A stretch of DNA of 64,000 nt, taken from assembly GCF_002335745.1 (NCBI RefSeq), contig NZ_NIST01000001.1:3053636-3117635 (forward strand), given 5' to 3'. Origin of the DNA: Evansella halocellulosilytica. Its GTDB lineage: Bacteria; Bacillota; Bacilli; Bacillales; Salisediminibacteriaceae. Shown here piece by piece: positions 44,516 to 54,192 of the stretch; position 1 is the stretch's first letter, and each line of letters begins with the position of its first letter. Under the pieces are notes generated by a model that was not told the DNA's origin, did no database searches, and saw nothing but the letters and a program-made list of their open reading frames with translations. A program made the position numbers and the translations under genes.

Positions 44516-47089
44516 GTGACAACGTTTATGTCTACGAAGACAATTAACGTCGAGGAACTGAATCGTGATATTGACCAGTTTCCACAAGTGTTTCCGGTCA
44601 CTCCAGAAATGAGTATGACTAGAAGCGGAGTATCACGTCTGGTGATGCTTGATCGTTACACCTTTAAGGACACGGAGAAGAAAACTTTAAAAGCCGGAGA
44701 CTTTGTTGTCTTAACTGTGAAGGAAGACCCTAAATTTCCAGCACGAGGGTATGGAATTGTCCATACTTTAGATTGGAATAAAAAAATAGCTGACATTGCT
44801 GTTGACGAAGAGTTTACCGGTATTTTAGAAGATGAAAAGGAAAAAGAAACAGGTATTGTTACGCGTTCACTTGATACGATTGATAAACCGTTAGAGATTT
44901 ACTATGAGCAAATCGCGAAAAGGAATGCCCGCGGTCTTGCAGAAGTAGAGACGGATCCAAAAAAGAGAGAAGAGTCATTTGAAAAGTTTTATCATGAGCT
45001 CGTTCATATGAATTTCGTTCCGGCTGGAAGAGTTCTTTATGGTGCAGGAGCAGAAACGGATGTTACGTACTTTAACTGTTATGTGATGCCGTACATAGCA
45101 GATTCACGTGAAGGGATTTCAGAACACCGAAAGCAAGTCATGGAGATTATGAGTCGCGGCGGTGGTGTAGGAACGAATGGATCGACATTAAGACCTCGCA
45201 ATACATTAGCACGTGGAGTTAATGGTAAATCGTCAGGGTCCGTTTCATGGCTCGATGACATTGCGAAACTTACTCACTTAGTTGAGCAAGGTGGAAGTAG
45301 AAGAGGTGCCCAAATGATCATGTTGGCGGATTGGCATCCTGATATTTTAGAATTTATTATTTCTAAAATGCAGAATCCGAGAATTTTACGTTACTTGCTT
45401 GAGAACGTAAACGATGATCATATTCAACGTCTCATTAAAGATAAATTAAAGTTCACACCATTATCTGAATTAGAAGAAGCAATGTATCAAGGGATTGTGA
45501 ATTATAAAGGGATTGAAGGTCAAGGTGGATTCGACCCGAAAGTAATTGCTGAAGCGGAAGAAAAATTAAGAACAGGTGGGACATATTCTGTAAATAACTC
45601 GGAATTTCTTACTGGTGCAAACATTTCAGTTTGTATTACGAAAGAATTTATGGAAGCTGTTGAGAAAGATGAAGATTATCAGCTACGCTTTCCGGATGTT
45701 GAAAATTATACAAAAGAAGAAATGGAAGCATATAACCGTGAGTGGCATAATTATGGAGATGTCCGTGAATGGGAAGAACTCGGTTTTGGAATCCGTACTT
45801 ATCGAAACATAAAAGCGAAAGAATTATGGAATTTGATCAATATTTGTGCAACATATTCAGCAGAACCAGGAATATTCTTTATTGATAATGCAAATGAAAA
45901 AACAAACGCAAGTGCCTATGGACAAAAGGTTGTTGCAACTAATCCATGTGGTGAACAACCCCTTGCACCATATTCAGTCTGCAACTTAGCGGCTGTAAAC
46001 CTTGCTGAAATGGCAGATAAAGAGAAAAAAGAAGTTGATTTTGCTAAGCTGGAACAAACAGTTGCTACTGGCGTAAGAATGCAAGACAACGTAATTGATG
46101 CGACACCATATTTTTTAGATGAAAATACAAAGCAAGCTAAAGGAGAACGCCGTGTCGGGTTAGGTGTGATGGGCTTGCATGATTTACTTATTTATACAGA
46201 AACTGTATATGGTTCAGAAGAAGGAAATAACCTCGTTGATAAAATCTTTGAAACCATTGCTACAACAGCTTATAGGACAAGTATTGATATCGCAAAGGAA
46301 AAAGGAAGTTTTCCTTATTTAGTAGGCGGTAATGAAGCTGAAACGAAGCATTTGCGTGATAAGTTTATTAACACAGGTTATATGAAACAGATGCCAGAAG
46401 ATATTCGTAATGGAATTAAAGAATTTGGTATTCGAAATTCGCATTTATTAACAGTCGCACCAACTGGAAGTACGGGAACGATGGTCGGTGTTTCAACAGG
46501 TTTGGAGCCATATTTCTCATTTTCATACTTCCGTAGCGGTCGTTTAGGAAAATTTATCGAAGTAAAAGCAGAAATTTTACAAGAATATTTAGACCGTCAT
46601 CCTGAAGCTGATGCGAATGAGTTACCAGAATGGTTCGTTTCGAGTATGGAGCTATCCCCTGAAGCCCATGCTGATGTCCAATGTGTCATTCAACGCTGGG
46701 TAGATAGCTCATTAAGTAAGACAGTAAATGCTCCACGCGGGTATACTGTTGATCAAGTGAAAAAAGTTTATGAGCGTCTTTATAATGGCGGGGCAAAAGG
46801 CGGAACTGTATACGTTGACGGAAGCCGTGATTCACAAGTTCTTACATTGAAAGCAGAAGAAAATGACGTATATGCAGTTGATTTAACAGGTACTTCAGAA
46901 GACGATACGAAGAAAGAGCAAAAGCCGGTTGTATTAGTGGATACAATATCTGATGTCCGAAGTACATCTGTGACTTATGGAAGTGAAGTAGGGGATACGT
47001 GCCCAGTCTGTCGTCAAGGAACAGTTGAGGATATTGGCGGATGTAATACATGTACGAATTGTAATGCTCAGTTAAAGTGTGGATTATAA
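44516..47089 (+). CDS. nrdJ: Adenosylcobalamin-dependent (class II) ribonucleotide reductase
   Basis: The protein of about 857 residues reduces ribonucleotides to deoxyribonucleotides using vitamin B12 coenzyme. Visible features are NCYVMP and SRGGGVGTNGSTLRPR in the N-terminal part, GGSRRGAQM, the active-site loop ATNPCGEQPLAPYSVCNL, LTVAPTGSTGTM, and a C-terminal CPVCRQG ... CNTCTNCNAQLKC cluster that shuttles electrons or binds zinc. The start is GTG after AAGGAGAGAAAGCCT; a TTG frame from 44477 crosses that site and is not preferred. It has no counterpart in this place in B. subtilis, which uses class Ib, so it is a lineage-specific insertion between lipM and mntR. Confidence 0.95.
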   Translation: MTTFMSTKTINVEELNRDIDQFPQVFPVTPEMSMTRSGVSRLVMLDRYTFKDTEKKTLKAGDFVVLTVKEDPKFPARGYGIVHTLDWNKKIADIAVDEEFTGILEDEKEKETGIVTRSLDTIDKPLEIYYEQIAKRNARGLAEVETDPKKREESFEKFYHELVHMNFVPAGRVLYGAGAETDVTYFNCYVMPYIADSREGISEHRKQVMEIMSRGGGVGTNGSTLRPRNTLARGVNGKSSGSVSWLDDIAKLTHLVEQGGSRRGAQMIMLADWHPDILEFIISKMQNPRILRYLLENVNDDHIQRLIKDKLKFTPLSELEEAMYQGIVNYKGIEGQGGFDPKVIAEAEEKLRTGGTYSVNNSEFLTGANISVCITKEFMEAVEKDEDYQLRFPDVENYTKEEMEAYNREWHNYGDVREWEELGFGIRTYRNIKAKELWNLINICATYSAEPGIFFIDNANEKTNASAYGQKVVATNPCGEQPLAPYSVCNLAAVNLAEMADKEKKEVDFAKLEQTVATGVRMQDNVIDATPYFLDENTKQAKGERRVGLGVMGLHDLLIYTETVYGSEEGNNLVDKIFETIATTAYRTSIDIAKEKGSFPYLVGGNEAETKHLRDKFINTGYMKQMPEDIRNGIKEFGIRNSHLLTVAPTGSTGTMVGVSTGLEPYFSFSYFRSGRLGKFIEVKAEILQEYLDRHPEADANELPEWFVSSMELSPEAHADVQCVIQRWVDSSLSKTVNAPRGYTVDQVKKVYERLYNGGAKGGTVYVDGSRDSQVLTLKAEENDVYAVDLTGTSEDDTKKEQKPVVLVDTISDVRSTSVTYGSEVGDTCPVCRQGTVEDIGGCNTCTNCNAQLKCGL

Positions 47090-47204
47090 CGAGAAATAAG
47101 AAGAGCGAGCGGTGTTACACACTGCTTGCTTTTTTTATCAATAAAAACGCATAAATCACAGAAAGAAATAAAAAACTAATAAAAAAATGGAAGGGAGTAA
47201 AGTT

Positions 47205-47561
47205 ATGCTCATAGACCAAGACGGTTTGTTACTTGCGTATCTCATTAGTCTATCTGTTATCATCTTTGGTTCCATATTCATCGGACAACGAATGGCGAAA
47301 AAAGGCGGTGCTCAACGTTCAGTCACGAAAATGATAGCTGGCTATTTAATTTTAACAATTGGGGTACTAACTGCTTTTTTCTTTGCAGCGTATCCTGTAA
47401 CATATGATAACTATTTAGCGGTTTGGTCAATGGTAGGGAGTATAGCTGTATTATTTGGATTAGGCTTTCTTATTTATTTCATGCAAAATCCTGACAAAAA
47501 TCTCGTTAAAGCAGTCATTCAAAAGAAACATTCAAATAACGAAAATAACCGCCAGCATTGA
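47205..47561 (+). CDS. Small membrane protein, unknown
   Basis: The protein of about 118 residues has three membrane segments (about residues 8-26, 44-66 and 75-98) and a charged tail ending SNNENNRQH. I do not recognise a family. An ATG at 47187 directly precedes GGAAGGGAG, which is the ribosome site for the ATG used here. It stands between nrdJ and mntR. Confidence 0.65.
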   Translation: MLIDQDGLLLAYLISLSVIIFGSIFIGQRMAKKGGAQRSVTKMIAGYLILTIGVLTAFFFAAYPVTYDNYLAVWSMVGSIAVLFGLGFLIYFMQNPDKNLVKAVIQKKHSNNENNRQH

Positions 47562-47605
47562 TGCAATATCTAAAAAGCAAAATAATAGTGGAGGAAACTG
47601 ATATG

Positions 47606-47635
47606 AGGGTTCCGTAACGGGACCCTTTCCTTTTT
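47606..47635 (+). terminator. Rho-independent terminator after the small membrane protein gene
   Basis: AGGGTTCC and GGGACCCT pair around GTAAC, and a T-rich tail follows. Confidence 0.75.
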
Positions 47636-47779
47636 CTTTTATTCGATATCAAAGTGCGCGGTAGTTTCTTAAAGGATTTTATAGTATAATTTTTAAATAA
47701 GCTCGTACATACCTATTAAAAAAGAAAACGTACATAGCAAAAAAGATCTTTACTAGTGTGGAAGTTTGGAGGAGACAAC

Positions 47780-48214
47780 ATGCCAACACCGAGCATGGAA
47801 GATTACTTAGAAAGAATTTACTTATTAATTGAAGATAAAGGGTACGCAAGAGTTTCAGATATAGCTGAAGCTTTAGAAGTGCATCCCTCCTCAGTTACAA
47901 AAATGGTTCAAAAATTAGATAAAAAAGAGTATCTTGTTTACGAAAAATACCGTGGACTTATTTTAACATCAAAAGGAAAAAAAGTAGGTAAACGGCTTGT
48001 ATACAGACATGAACTATTGGAAGAATTTATGAATATTATTGGTGTTGATAAAGAGAATATTTATGATGACGTAGAGGGAATTGAGCATCATTTAAGTTGG
48101 GATGCGATTGATCGTATCGGTGATCTTGTTCAATATTTTGATGAGAAGCCTGCAAGAGTAAATGAATTACGAGACGTTCAAAAGAAAAATGATGAATTAG
48201 ACAGCGAGTCTTAA
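47780..48214 (+). CDS. mntR: Manganese-responsive repressor MntR
   Basis: The protein of about 144 residues is of the DtxR family: a winged helix (residues 1-70) with [12 protein letters not shown] at the start, then the dimerisation domain [15 protein letters not shown] and [19 protein letters not shown]. Mn-binding residues of B. subtilis MntR are conserved by register: D8, E11, the His of YRH and E-x-x-EH of VEGIEHH. It represses Mn uptake genes when Mn is sufficient. The upstream frame from 47756 includes the GGAGGAGACAAC ribosome site, so this ATG is chosen. Neighbours yqhO and lipM match B. subtilis. Confidence 0.94.
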   Translation: MPTPSMEDYLERIYLLIEDKGYARVSDIAEALEVHPSSVTKMVQKLDKKEYLVYEKYRGLILTSKGKKVGKRLVYRHELLEEFMNIIGVDKENIYDDVEGIEHHLSWDAIDRIGDLVQYFDEKPARVNELRDVQKKNDELDSES

Positions 48215-48238
48215 CCAATACAGGTTAAGACCGTTTTT
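48209..48238 (+). terminator. Rho-independent terminator overlapping the mntR stop
   Basis: TCTTAACC and GGTTAAGA are perfect arms around AATACA, and TTTTT follows. The left arm includes the mntR stop codon. Confidence 0.8.
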
Positions 48239-48298
48239 AATATATACTCATTTTTTTCCACGACTCTTATTAAACTATATAGAGGAGGGATGGAGCCC

Positions 48299-49189
48299 AT
48301 GAAGGTAGATGGTGTGTTTGCTGGAGGCGGCATTAAAGCACTTGCTTTCGTTGGAGCTTTAGAAGTAATGAATGAGGAAAACATACAGTTTGAACGACTT
48401 GCAGGTACGAGTGCTGGAGCAATGACCGCTGCTTTAGTTAAAGCAGGATACAACAGTAAAGAAATTGCATCACTTTTTGATGATATGAAGTTTCAGCAAT
48501 TGTTAGATCCAAGAATAGGTACGACGGTTTTTCCGTTTATAAGGTGGTTAAGGTTATATCGCAGAATGGGTCTTTATAAAGGTGATGTTTTTGAATCTTG
48601 GTTAAAGGGGTTATTAAAGTCGAAAGGGGTATCCTCATTTGCTGATTTACCAGAAGGGTCGTTGAAAATGGTTGCAGCTGATATTACGAATGGTCGAATT
48701 TTAGTATTACCGGATGATCTGAAAAAATATGGCATTATTCCCCATTCGTTTTCGGTAGCCAGGGCAATACGAATGAGTTGCAGTTTACCATTCTTTTTTG
48801 AACCAGCAACAATTACTGACAGTAATGGCAATAAATCGCTCATTGTCGATGGTGGCGTACTTAGTAATTTTCCAATATGGATCTTTCAAAAAAGAGGGCA
48901 AAAAAATTTGAGGCGTCCGGTCATCGGCTTTCGTTTAACACCCTCGCTTGATTCTATTCCCCCGCGAAATGTTACAAATGCATTAACGATGCTTCACTCA
49001 ATGTTTGATACGATGCGTAATGCACATGACCAACGCTATATATCAAAAGACCATGCAAAAAATATTGTTTTTATTCCAGTCGAAAATGTGACAGCAACAC
49101 AATTTTCATTAAATGAAGAAGAAAAACAATCATTGATTCAATTAGGAAAATCAAAAACAAAGGCATTTTTAAAATCCTGGTCTTATTAA
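48299..49189 (+). CDS. yqhO: Patatin-like phospholipase YqhO
   Basis: The protein of about 296 residues has the patatin oxyanion loop GGGIKAL, the nucleophile motif GTSAGA and the catalytic Asp in VDGGV. Patatins are Ser-Asp lipid acyl hydrolases; the natural substrate here is unknown. The ATG at 48290 abuts AGAGGAGGG, so the ATG nine bases later is the better start. It follows mntR as in B. subtilis. Confidence 0.9.
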   Translation: MKVDGVFAGGGIKALAFVGALEVMNEENIQFERLAGTSAGAMTAALVKAGYNSKEIASLFDDMKFQQLLDPRIGTTVFPFIRWLRLYRRMGLYKGDVFESWLKGLLKSKGVSSFADLPEGSLKMVAADITNGRILVLPDDLKKYGIIPHSFSVARAIRMSCSLPFFFEPATITDSNGNKSLIVDGGVLSNFPIWIFQKRGQKNLRRPVIGFRLTPSLDSIPPRNVTNALTMLHSMFDTMRNAHDQRYISKDHAKNIVFIPVENVTATQFSLNEEEKQSLIQLGKSKTKAFLKSWSY

Positions 49190-49224
49190 ACGAAAAAAGA
49201 AAAAGTATATGAAAAATAGTTTAT

Positions 49225-49259
49225 AAAAAAGCCAGTCTAAGAGAAGACTCGGCTTTTTC
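49225..49259. terminator. Bidirectional terminator between yqhO and the membrane gene at 49237
   Basis: AAAAAGCCAGTCT and AGACTCGGCTTTTT form the arms. The structure overlaps the last codons of the minus-strand gene. Confidence 0.8.
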
Positions 49260-50043
49260 CTTTTCTTCCGTACAGCTTTAACATAATGAGTAACCCAGGG
49301 ACCAAGAGTGTGATCCAGAGACCGACAACAATACCTTTTGTTAACTCCGGGAACGGCAACAAAGGAAAAACAAGCTGGTCAATTCCATAAAAGATAACAA
49401 GGCCACCAATACCGATCAAAAGTCCTACAAGCCTTTTAGCAACGTGGTTATTCTCATTGTTTAATCTCACTTTAAATATTTCTAGAGTAACACCGATCCC
49501 GCTTCCTAATAGGATGCCTGGATATAATAAATAGTCCATACGAGGATAAATAATGGCTGCTAAAAATAACGGAAGTATCATCGAAAAGGCAAACAAATAC
49601 GGTTCAGGCATACTCCCAATCCAATCAAGTGTCCGGTAAAATGTGTAAATAATAAACCCACCGATAAAAATGCCTCCAATAATTGAAAAAACAGCGACTT
49701 CTGTCATTAGAAGCAAAAACAAACTAAAACTAAGAGGGAGTCCTATTGTTAAAACTAATTGTGAACGATTTTTGGCTAAAGGCATGAAAAATGCAAAGAA
49801 TGTCATCGTGGCTTGTACACTAATAACCGTTAATGGGATGTGTTCTTCATTTGTGTATAAGTAAGGGAAATAAAGTGTAATAATGTGGGCGATGACAATT
49901 GAAAATAACGTTAAATATAACAGTTGAAAACCGACTCGCTTACTTACGTTCCAATAAACGTAACTAAGTATAATTAAAAATATAAACATGAGAACATCAA
50001 CAGGTATAAACGTATAAAATTCCTTATCTTCTATAAACTCCAT
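49237..50043 (-). CDS. Polytopic membrane protein, unknown
   Basis: The 268-residue protein has about eight membrane helices. Conserved-looking small-residue motifs are YPGILLGSGIGVTLE and KRLVGLLIGIGGLVIFYGI. Although the pattern recalls phosphatase or acyltransferase membrane domains, no catalytic motif of PAP2 or similar families is present. The start is ATG after AAAGGGGGATATAAA. It is on the minus strand with yqhP upstream and probably forms a unit with it. B. subtilis has no obvious equivalent here. Confidence 0.65.
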   Translation of the reverse strand: MEFIEDKEFYTFIPVDVLMFIFLIILSYVYWNVSKRVGFQLLYLTLFSIVIAHIITLYFPYLYTNEEHIPLTVISVQATMTFFAFFMPLAKNRSQLVLTIGLPLSFSLFLLLMTEVAVFSIIGGIFIGGFIIYTFYRTLDWIGSMPEPYLFAFSMILPLFLAAIIYPRMDYLLYPGILLGSGIGVTLEIFKVRLNNENNHVAKRLVGLLIGIGGLVIFYGIDQLVFPLLPFPELTKGIVVGLWITLLVPGLLIMLKLYGRKGKSRVFS

Positions 50044-50116
50044 TTTATATCCCCCTTTTTTTATGTCATCAAATGTTCGGTATCAAGGAATTTGTTTAAA
50101 GAAAAAAACCAAGCAT

Positions 50117-50500
50117 TTAAAATAAAGCTCGGTTCTTTTTCTTATTCTTTTTCCCTTCAATGACCGTTAATTTAACATCTGATTGACGTTTGACAAGAGG
50201 TCTGGAATTTCGTTTTTTCTTTTCTTTTTTCTTTTTTGGGAATGGAACCGGTGATGAGTGTTTAGAATGTGATGTCTTTTGAGTGTACCTACCTTTTTGT
50301 TGAGTGTAAGGTGTTTGATTCCTCATCATTCTTGGCATGATAAACGTTTTAAAAAGAAAGAACAGGACAGCAGCAAAACCGATCATCATTAAAATTCTCA
50401 TAATAAACGCTACTGGTTCAGTAAATATAAGATATCCAAGACCGAGCACAGCTAAAATGATTACAGTTAGTACAACCGGGTGATATGAATAACGAAACAT
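50117..50500 (-). CDS. yqhP: YqhP, SA1362-family membrane protein
   Basis: The protein of about 127 residues has two membrane helices near the N terminus and a very basic tail rich in Lys (KKKKEKKKRNSRP and EGKKNKKKNRALF). This pattern is that of the YqhP/SA1362 family. The start is ATG after AGGAGGTGTGAGAAA; a longer frame to 50530 includes that ribosome site. The function is unknown. Location between yqhO and yqhR agrees with B. subtilis. Confidence 0.82.
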   Translation of the reverse strand: MFRYSYHPVVLTVIILAVLGLGYLIFTEPVAFIMRILMMIGFAAVLFFLFKTFIMPRMMRNQTPYTQQKGRYTQKTSHSKHSSPVPFPKKKKEKKKRNSRPLVKRQSDVKLTVIEGKKNKKKNRALF

Positions 50501-50964
50501 TTTCTCACACCTCCTACATAATGATGACACTATGTTACATTATTTATGTTACAGCTTGATGTTGATTACTTAATGATAAAAGGTAGCCAACAACTCTGAT
50601 AATAATATATAGTAGTTGCTTTTAAATGATTGACTTAAAAACTATTTTGACACCGTTTGAGTACTAATATGACGACAACTGCTGAATATAACATTTACCG
50701 TAGAGCTTGACCATCGATCATAGAAATTTTCATGATAACATTCATTATCGTATAATCCTCTTCATTCTTCTATACATTATAATTCTATTCTACATTAAAT
50801 GTTCTATTCCCTCCATACTAGTCCAAAGTTAATATTACTATTCCCTTAATTAGCGAAAACTACACATGAATTGCAAGACATTGTTCGTTGTTATTCATTA
50901 TTCTTCATAAAAAGATGCAAGTATTTTTTAAAATAGGACATGCTAAATTGTTGAGGTGAGGTTT
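50501..50964. other. AT-rich intergenic region between yqhP and yqhR
   Basis: In B. subtilis yqhQ (DUF1385) lies in this interval, but no trace of it is visible here. The stretch is AT-rich with many stops in all frames. I see no RNA gene or repeat. Confidence 0.55.
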
Positions 50965-51468
50965 TTGAAAAAAACAGAACAAGAACAGCAAAAAAATGAA
51001 TTAACTATATCATTTCATGCTACTGTTGCATTAATAGGTCTATTTGGAGGCTTTATCTGGAGTGTGATCGGATATATATCGTTTTACTTGAATTTTACTC
51101 GAGTCGGCCCGGCACTAGCTTTAATGCCGTGGGCATTAGGAGATTGGAAAAATGGCTGGTTAGGACAATTAATTGGTATTGTATTTATTTCATTACTGTC
51201 AATTGCGGTAGCATTTCTTTACCGAATGATCTTTGCAAAAGTAAATCATTGGTGGCCTGGCGTTGTGTTTGGTTTTGTATTATGGGCAGTGGTGTTTGGA
51301 GTTTTACAACCGATTTTTCCAGGTTTGAAGCCACTTCCGAGCTTGGATTTGAATACGATTATTACGAATATATGTTTATATGTTGTCTATGGTTTATTTA
51401 TCGGCTACTCCATTTCCTATGAATATCATGAACGGACTGTTCACGAGGGTGAATCTATTCAAAGCTAA
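50965..51468 (+). CDS. yqhR: YqhR family membrane protein
   Basis: The protein of about 167 residues has four membrane helices and the family blocks GPALALMPWALGDWKNGWLGQ and WWPGVVFGFVLWAVVFG. The function is unknown. TTG after GAGGTGAGG is taken as the start; GTG at 50956 is an alternative. It precedes aroQ as in B. subtilis, but an own terminator separates them. Confidence 0.83.
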   Translation: MKKTEQEQQKNELTISFHATVALIGLFGGFIWSVIGYISFYLNFTRVGPALALMPWALGDWKNGWLGQLIGIVFISLLSIAVAFLYRMIFAKVNHWWPGVVFGFVLWAVVFGVLQPIFPGLKPLPSLDLNTIITNICLYVVYGLFIGYSISYEYHERTVHEGESIQS

Positions 51469-51480
51469 ATGACTGTGTTA

Positions 51481-51507
51481 GAATGTTCCTTGGAACATTC
51501 TCTTTTT
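51481..51507 (+). terminator. Rho-independent terminator of yqhR
   Basis: GAATGTTCC and GGAACATTC form a perfect nine-base stem with a two-base gap, then a T run. Confidence 0.85.
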
Positions 51508-51714
51508 GTTTACATCATCAAGGTAATAAAAGTTAGTTTAGCTTAAAAGTGAAATCAAAGAGAGAAGCGGTAAGATCATAACTTAAAATCATCCTATTTA
51601 TTCACCGCAAGATGTTTTCATAGGAGTTGTCTTACATTCAAAATCAAAAGCAGGACTAGTCGGGCTTATAGCTGATTCTTGTAAATCCTTTTTTCATGTG
51701 AGGAGAGTGGTGGA

Positions 51715-52158
51715 ATGGATTTGTTAGTATTAAATGGTCCAAACATGAACCGGCTCGGTAAAAGAGAGCCATCCGTTTATGGCCAAAAAAACCTTCAGGA
51801 CTTAATAAAAGAAAATGAGGAGTATGGTTTATCTCATCAAGTCAGAATTTTTCATAAACAATCGAATTGGGAAGGACAACTCATTGATTGGATCCATGAA
51901 GGAGCAGACAGCTATAATGGGCTGATCATTAACCCTGGAGCATTCACGCACTACAGTTATGCTATACGTGACGCGATTGCTGGTGTAGACATTCCTGTCA
52001 TCGAAGTTCACATTTCAAATGTGCATAGTCGAGAATCTTTTAGAAAAGAATCGGTTATAGCTCCAGTGTGTGTTGGACAAATAAGTGGTTTTGGGTTAGA
52101 TGGTTATAAAATGGCCATCGATTACTTTATAAGGAGGAGAGACAATGAATCGACTTGA
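51715..52158 (+). CDS. aroQ: Type II 3-dehydroquinate dehydratase
   Basis: The 147-residue protein has LVLNGPNMNRLGKREPSVYG (with the Arg and Tyr of the active loop), NPGAFTHYSYAIRDAI and EVHISNVHSRESFR. It performs the third step of the shikimate pathway; aroK elsewhere in the window performs the fifth. The start is ATG after GAGGAGAGTGGTGGA. It overlaps the next gene by 14 bases, so the pair is co-translated. Confidence 0.94.
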   Translation: MDLLVLNGPNMNRLGKREPSVYGQKNLQDLIKENEEYGLSHQVRIFHKQSNWEGQLIDWIHEGADSYNGLIINPGAFTHYSYAIRDAIAGVDIPVIEVHISNVHSRESFRKESVIAPVCVGQISGFGLDGYKMAIDYFIRRRDNEST

Positions 52159-53212
52159 AAAATTAAGAGAAAAATTTTCTAGTAACAAAATTGATGGAAT
52201 TCTTATTACAAGTAGTTATAACCGCAGATATATGACTGGCTTCACTGGTACAGCAGGGGTTGCGTTAATCTCAGAAACAGGTGCAAAGTTTATTACAGAC
52301 TTCCGGTATATTGAACAAGCTCAGTCTCAAACGAATGGCTATGACATTGTCCAGCATACTGGAGCGATTCATGAGGAAATAGCGAAACAAGTGAAGGATC
52401 TAGGCATTGGAAGGCTTGGCTTTGAGAAGGATCACGTTACTTACAGCACGTTCGATACATATAAAGATTCGATTGAAGCAGAACTTGTCCCAGTAGGCGG
52501 TATGATTGAAGATATGCGACTCATCAAAGATGAAAGTGAATTGCGAGTCATTAAAGAGGCTGTCAAAATAGCAGACACTACATTTGAACATATTACAAAT
52601 TATATTCGTGCGGGAATTAAAGAAATTGATGTGTCCAATGAATTAGAATTTTTTATGAGGAAGCAAGGTGCTGTTTCATCTTCATTTGATATTATTGTAG
52701 CCTCAGGTTACCGTTCGGCATTACCACATGGCGTAGCTAGTAACAAAGTAATCGAAAAAGGTGAACTAGTTACACTAGACTTCGGAGCATATTATAATGG
52801 ATACTGTTCTGATATTACCCGAACGGTTGCTGTCGGTGAACCTGATGCAAAGTTAAAGGACATATATGATACAGTACTTCAAGCACAATTAAGAGGTGTA
52901 GATGGAATCAAACCTGAAATGACTGGGAAAGAGGCAGATGCATTAACACGTGATTATATTACGGAAAAAGGGTATGGAGAATACTTTGGCCATTCAACTG
53001 GTCACGGTATGGGGCTTGAAGTTCACGAAGGGCCAGGATTATCTGTTAAATCTGACAAAATTCTTAAGCCTGGTATGGTTGTTACCGTTGAACCGGGAAT
53101 TTATGTAGCTGGTACGGGCGGAACTCGTATAGAAGATGATATTGTCATTACGGAAGAAGGTAATGAAATTTTATCTTCTTCTACGAAAGAGCTATTAATA
53201 TTGGGCGAATAG
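52145..53212 (+). CDS. yqhT: Xaa-Pro aminopeptidase, M24 family (YqhT)
   Basis: The 355-residue protein has an N-terminal creatinase-like domain (1-120) and the pita-bread metallopeptidase domain. All five metal ligands are visible: D in TLDFGAYY, D in CSDITRT, H in STGHGMGLEVHEGP, E in TVEPGIY and E in TRIEDD. It removes N-terminal residues before proline in peptides. The start is ATG after AAGGAGGAGAGACA within aroQ. efp follows by 86 bases, consistent with a joint role in proline-rich peptide metabolism, though that is speculation. Confidence 0.92.
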   Translation: MNRLEKLREKFSSNKIDGILITSSYNRRYMTGFTGTAGVALISETGAKFITDFRYIEQAQSQTNGYDIVQHTGAIHEEIAKQVKDLGIGRLGFEKDHVTYSTFDTYKDSIEAELVPVGGMIEDMRLIKDESELRVIKEAVKIADTTFEHITNYIRAGIKEIDVSNELEFFMRKQGAVSSSFDIIVASGYRSALPHGVASNKVIEKGELVTLDFGAYYNGYCSDITRTVAVGEPDAKLKDIYDTVLQAQLRGVDGIKPEMTGKEADALTRDYITEKGYGEYFGHSTGHGMGLEVHEGPGLSVKSDKILKPGMVVTVEPGIYVAGTGGTRIEDDIVITEEGNEILSSSTKELLILGE

Positions 53213-53298
53213 TATTATGATTTATTTGAGAGCATTAACAGTAATCGTATTCGTAATGGTTTCGTTAAAGTTCTCACATTCATTTAGGAGGAAAGAGA

Positions 53299-53856
53299 AT
53301 GATTTCAGTAAACGAATTAAAAACAGGATTAACAATTGAAGTTGACAATGATATTTGGCAAGTGCTTGAATTTCAGCACGTCAAGCCAGGAAAGGGAGCT
53401 GCCTTTGTTCGAACAAAACTTCGCGGACTTAGAAATGGCAGTATTCAAGAAAAGACGTTCCGTGCCGGAGAAAAAGTAGGAAAAGCGCACTTAGATAACA
53501 GAAAAATGTCTTATTTATACTCTAGCGGTGATACGCATACTTTCATGGACAACGAAACTTTTGAACAGCTTGAATTGCCTTCAAGTCAAATCCAAGACCA
53601 GTTAAATTATTTAAAAGAAAATATGGAAGTATCCATTTTAATTTATCAAGGAGAAACTCTCGGTGTCGAAGTGCCGAATTCTGTGGAGCTTACAGTAACT
53701 GAGACTGAGCCTGGTATAAAAGGTGATACTGCATCTGGTGGTACAAAACCTGCAACATTAGAAACGGGATTAACTGTCCAAGTGCCGTTTTTTGTTAATG
53801 AAGGAGATGTGCTGGTAATAGATACGAGAAACGGAGCATACGTTTCTAGAGCATAA
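53299..53856 (+). CDS. efp: Translation elongation factor P
   Basis: The 185-residue protein has the three beta-barrel domains of EF-P and the loop [13 protein letters not shown], with lysine 32 at its tip. In B. subtilis Lys32 is modified to 5-aminopentanol. EF-P relieves ribosome stalling at polyproline. The start is ATG after TTAGGAGGAAAGAGA. It ends just before an IS-derived repeat that also supplies a terminator-like hairpin. Confidence 0.95.
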   Translation: MISVNELKTGLTIEVDNDIWQVLEFQHVKPGKGAAFVRTKLRGLRNGSIQEKTFRAGEKVGKAHLDNRKMSYLYSSGDTHTFMDNETFEQLELPSSQIQDQLNYLKENMEVSILIYQGETLGVEVPNSVELTVTETEPGIKGDTASGGTKPATLETGLTVQVPFFVNEGDVLVIDTRNGAYVSRA

Positions 53857-53862
53857 TACATA

Positions 53863-54183
53863 AAAGAGGCTATCCCTTTGGACGGCCTCTTTTTTAACAT
53901 TAATTTTATTTAATTGCTCAAATCGCTTATGGCAGACGCTTTCCGCAGGCTCGGCCTCAACATCCCAAAACTCATTCCATTTGTTTTGGGTGATTTTCGG
54001 CTCGTGCTATTTTTGCAGGGAGTCGCCGCACAACTCTCTACAAAAAAGTGAAAAAGACTACAACAAACCAGTCACAGGATAGGGGAAAAACGTTGAGGTT
54101 TTAATTTCAAAATATCCTTTTGGAAGGAAGAAGACGCCGTCATTCAGAAGATCACCTAATCAGTGACCTTTTGAGATAGATTC
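53863..54183 (+). repeat. Non-autonomous IS1182 derivative downstream of efp
   Basis: The left part (AAAGAGGCTATCCC ... ATCGCTTATGGCAGACGCTT ... GAGTCGCCGCACAACTCTCT) matches the left end of the element at 34078. The right part (TTTTGGAAGGAAGAAGACGC ... CACCTAATCAGTGACC, then TTTTGAGATAG) matches its right end at 35145-35220. The transposase is gone. The first 33 bases (53863-53895, AAGAGGC/GCCTCTT with T run) double as the efp terminator. The rest holds no gene. Confidence 0.72.
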
Positions 54184-54192
54184 TTTAAAACA

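Noticed and set aside
47601-47615. Five-codon frame (MRVP) with a good ribosome site ahead of a terminator, resembling an attenuation leader
   Set aside because: It lies at the end of the small membrane protein transcript, codes no run of regulatory codons, and the hairpin is an ordinary terminator.
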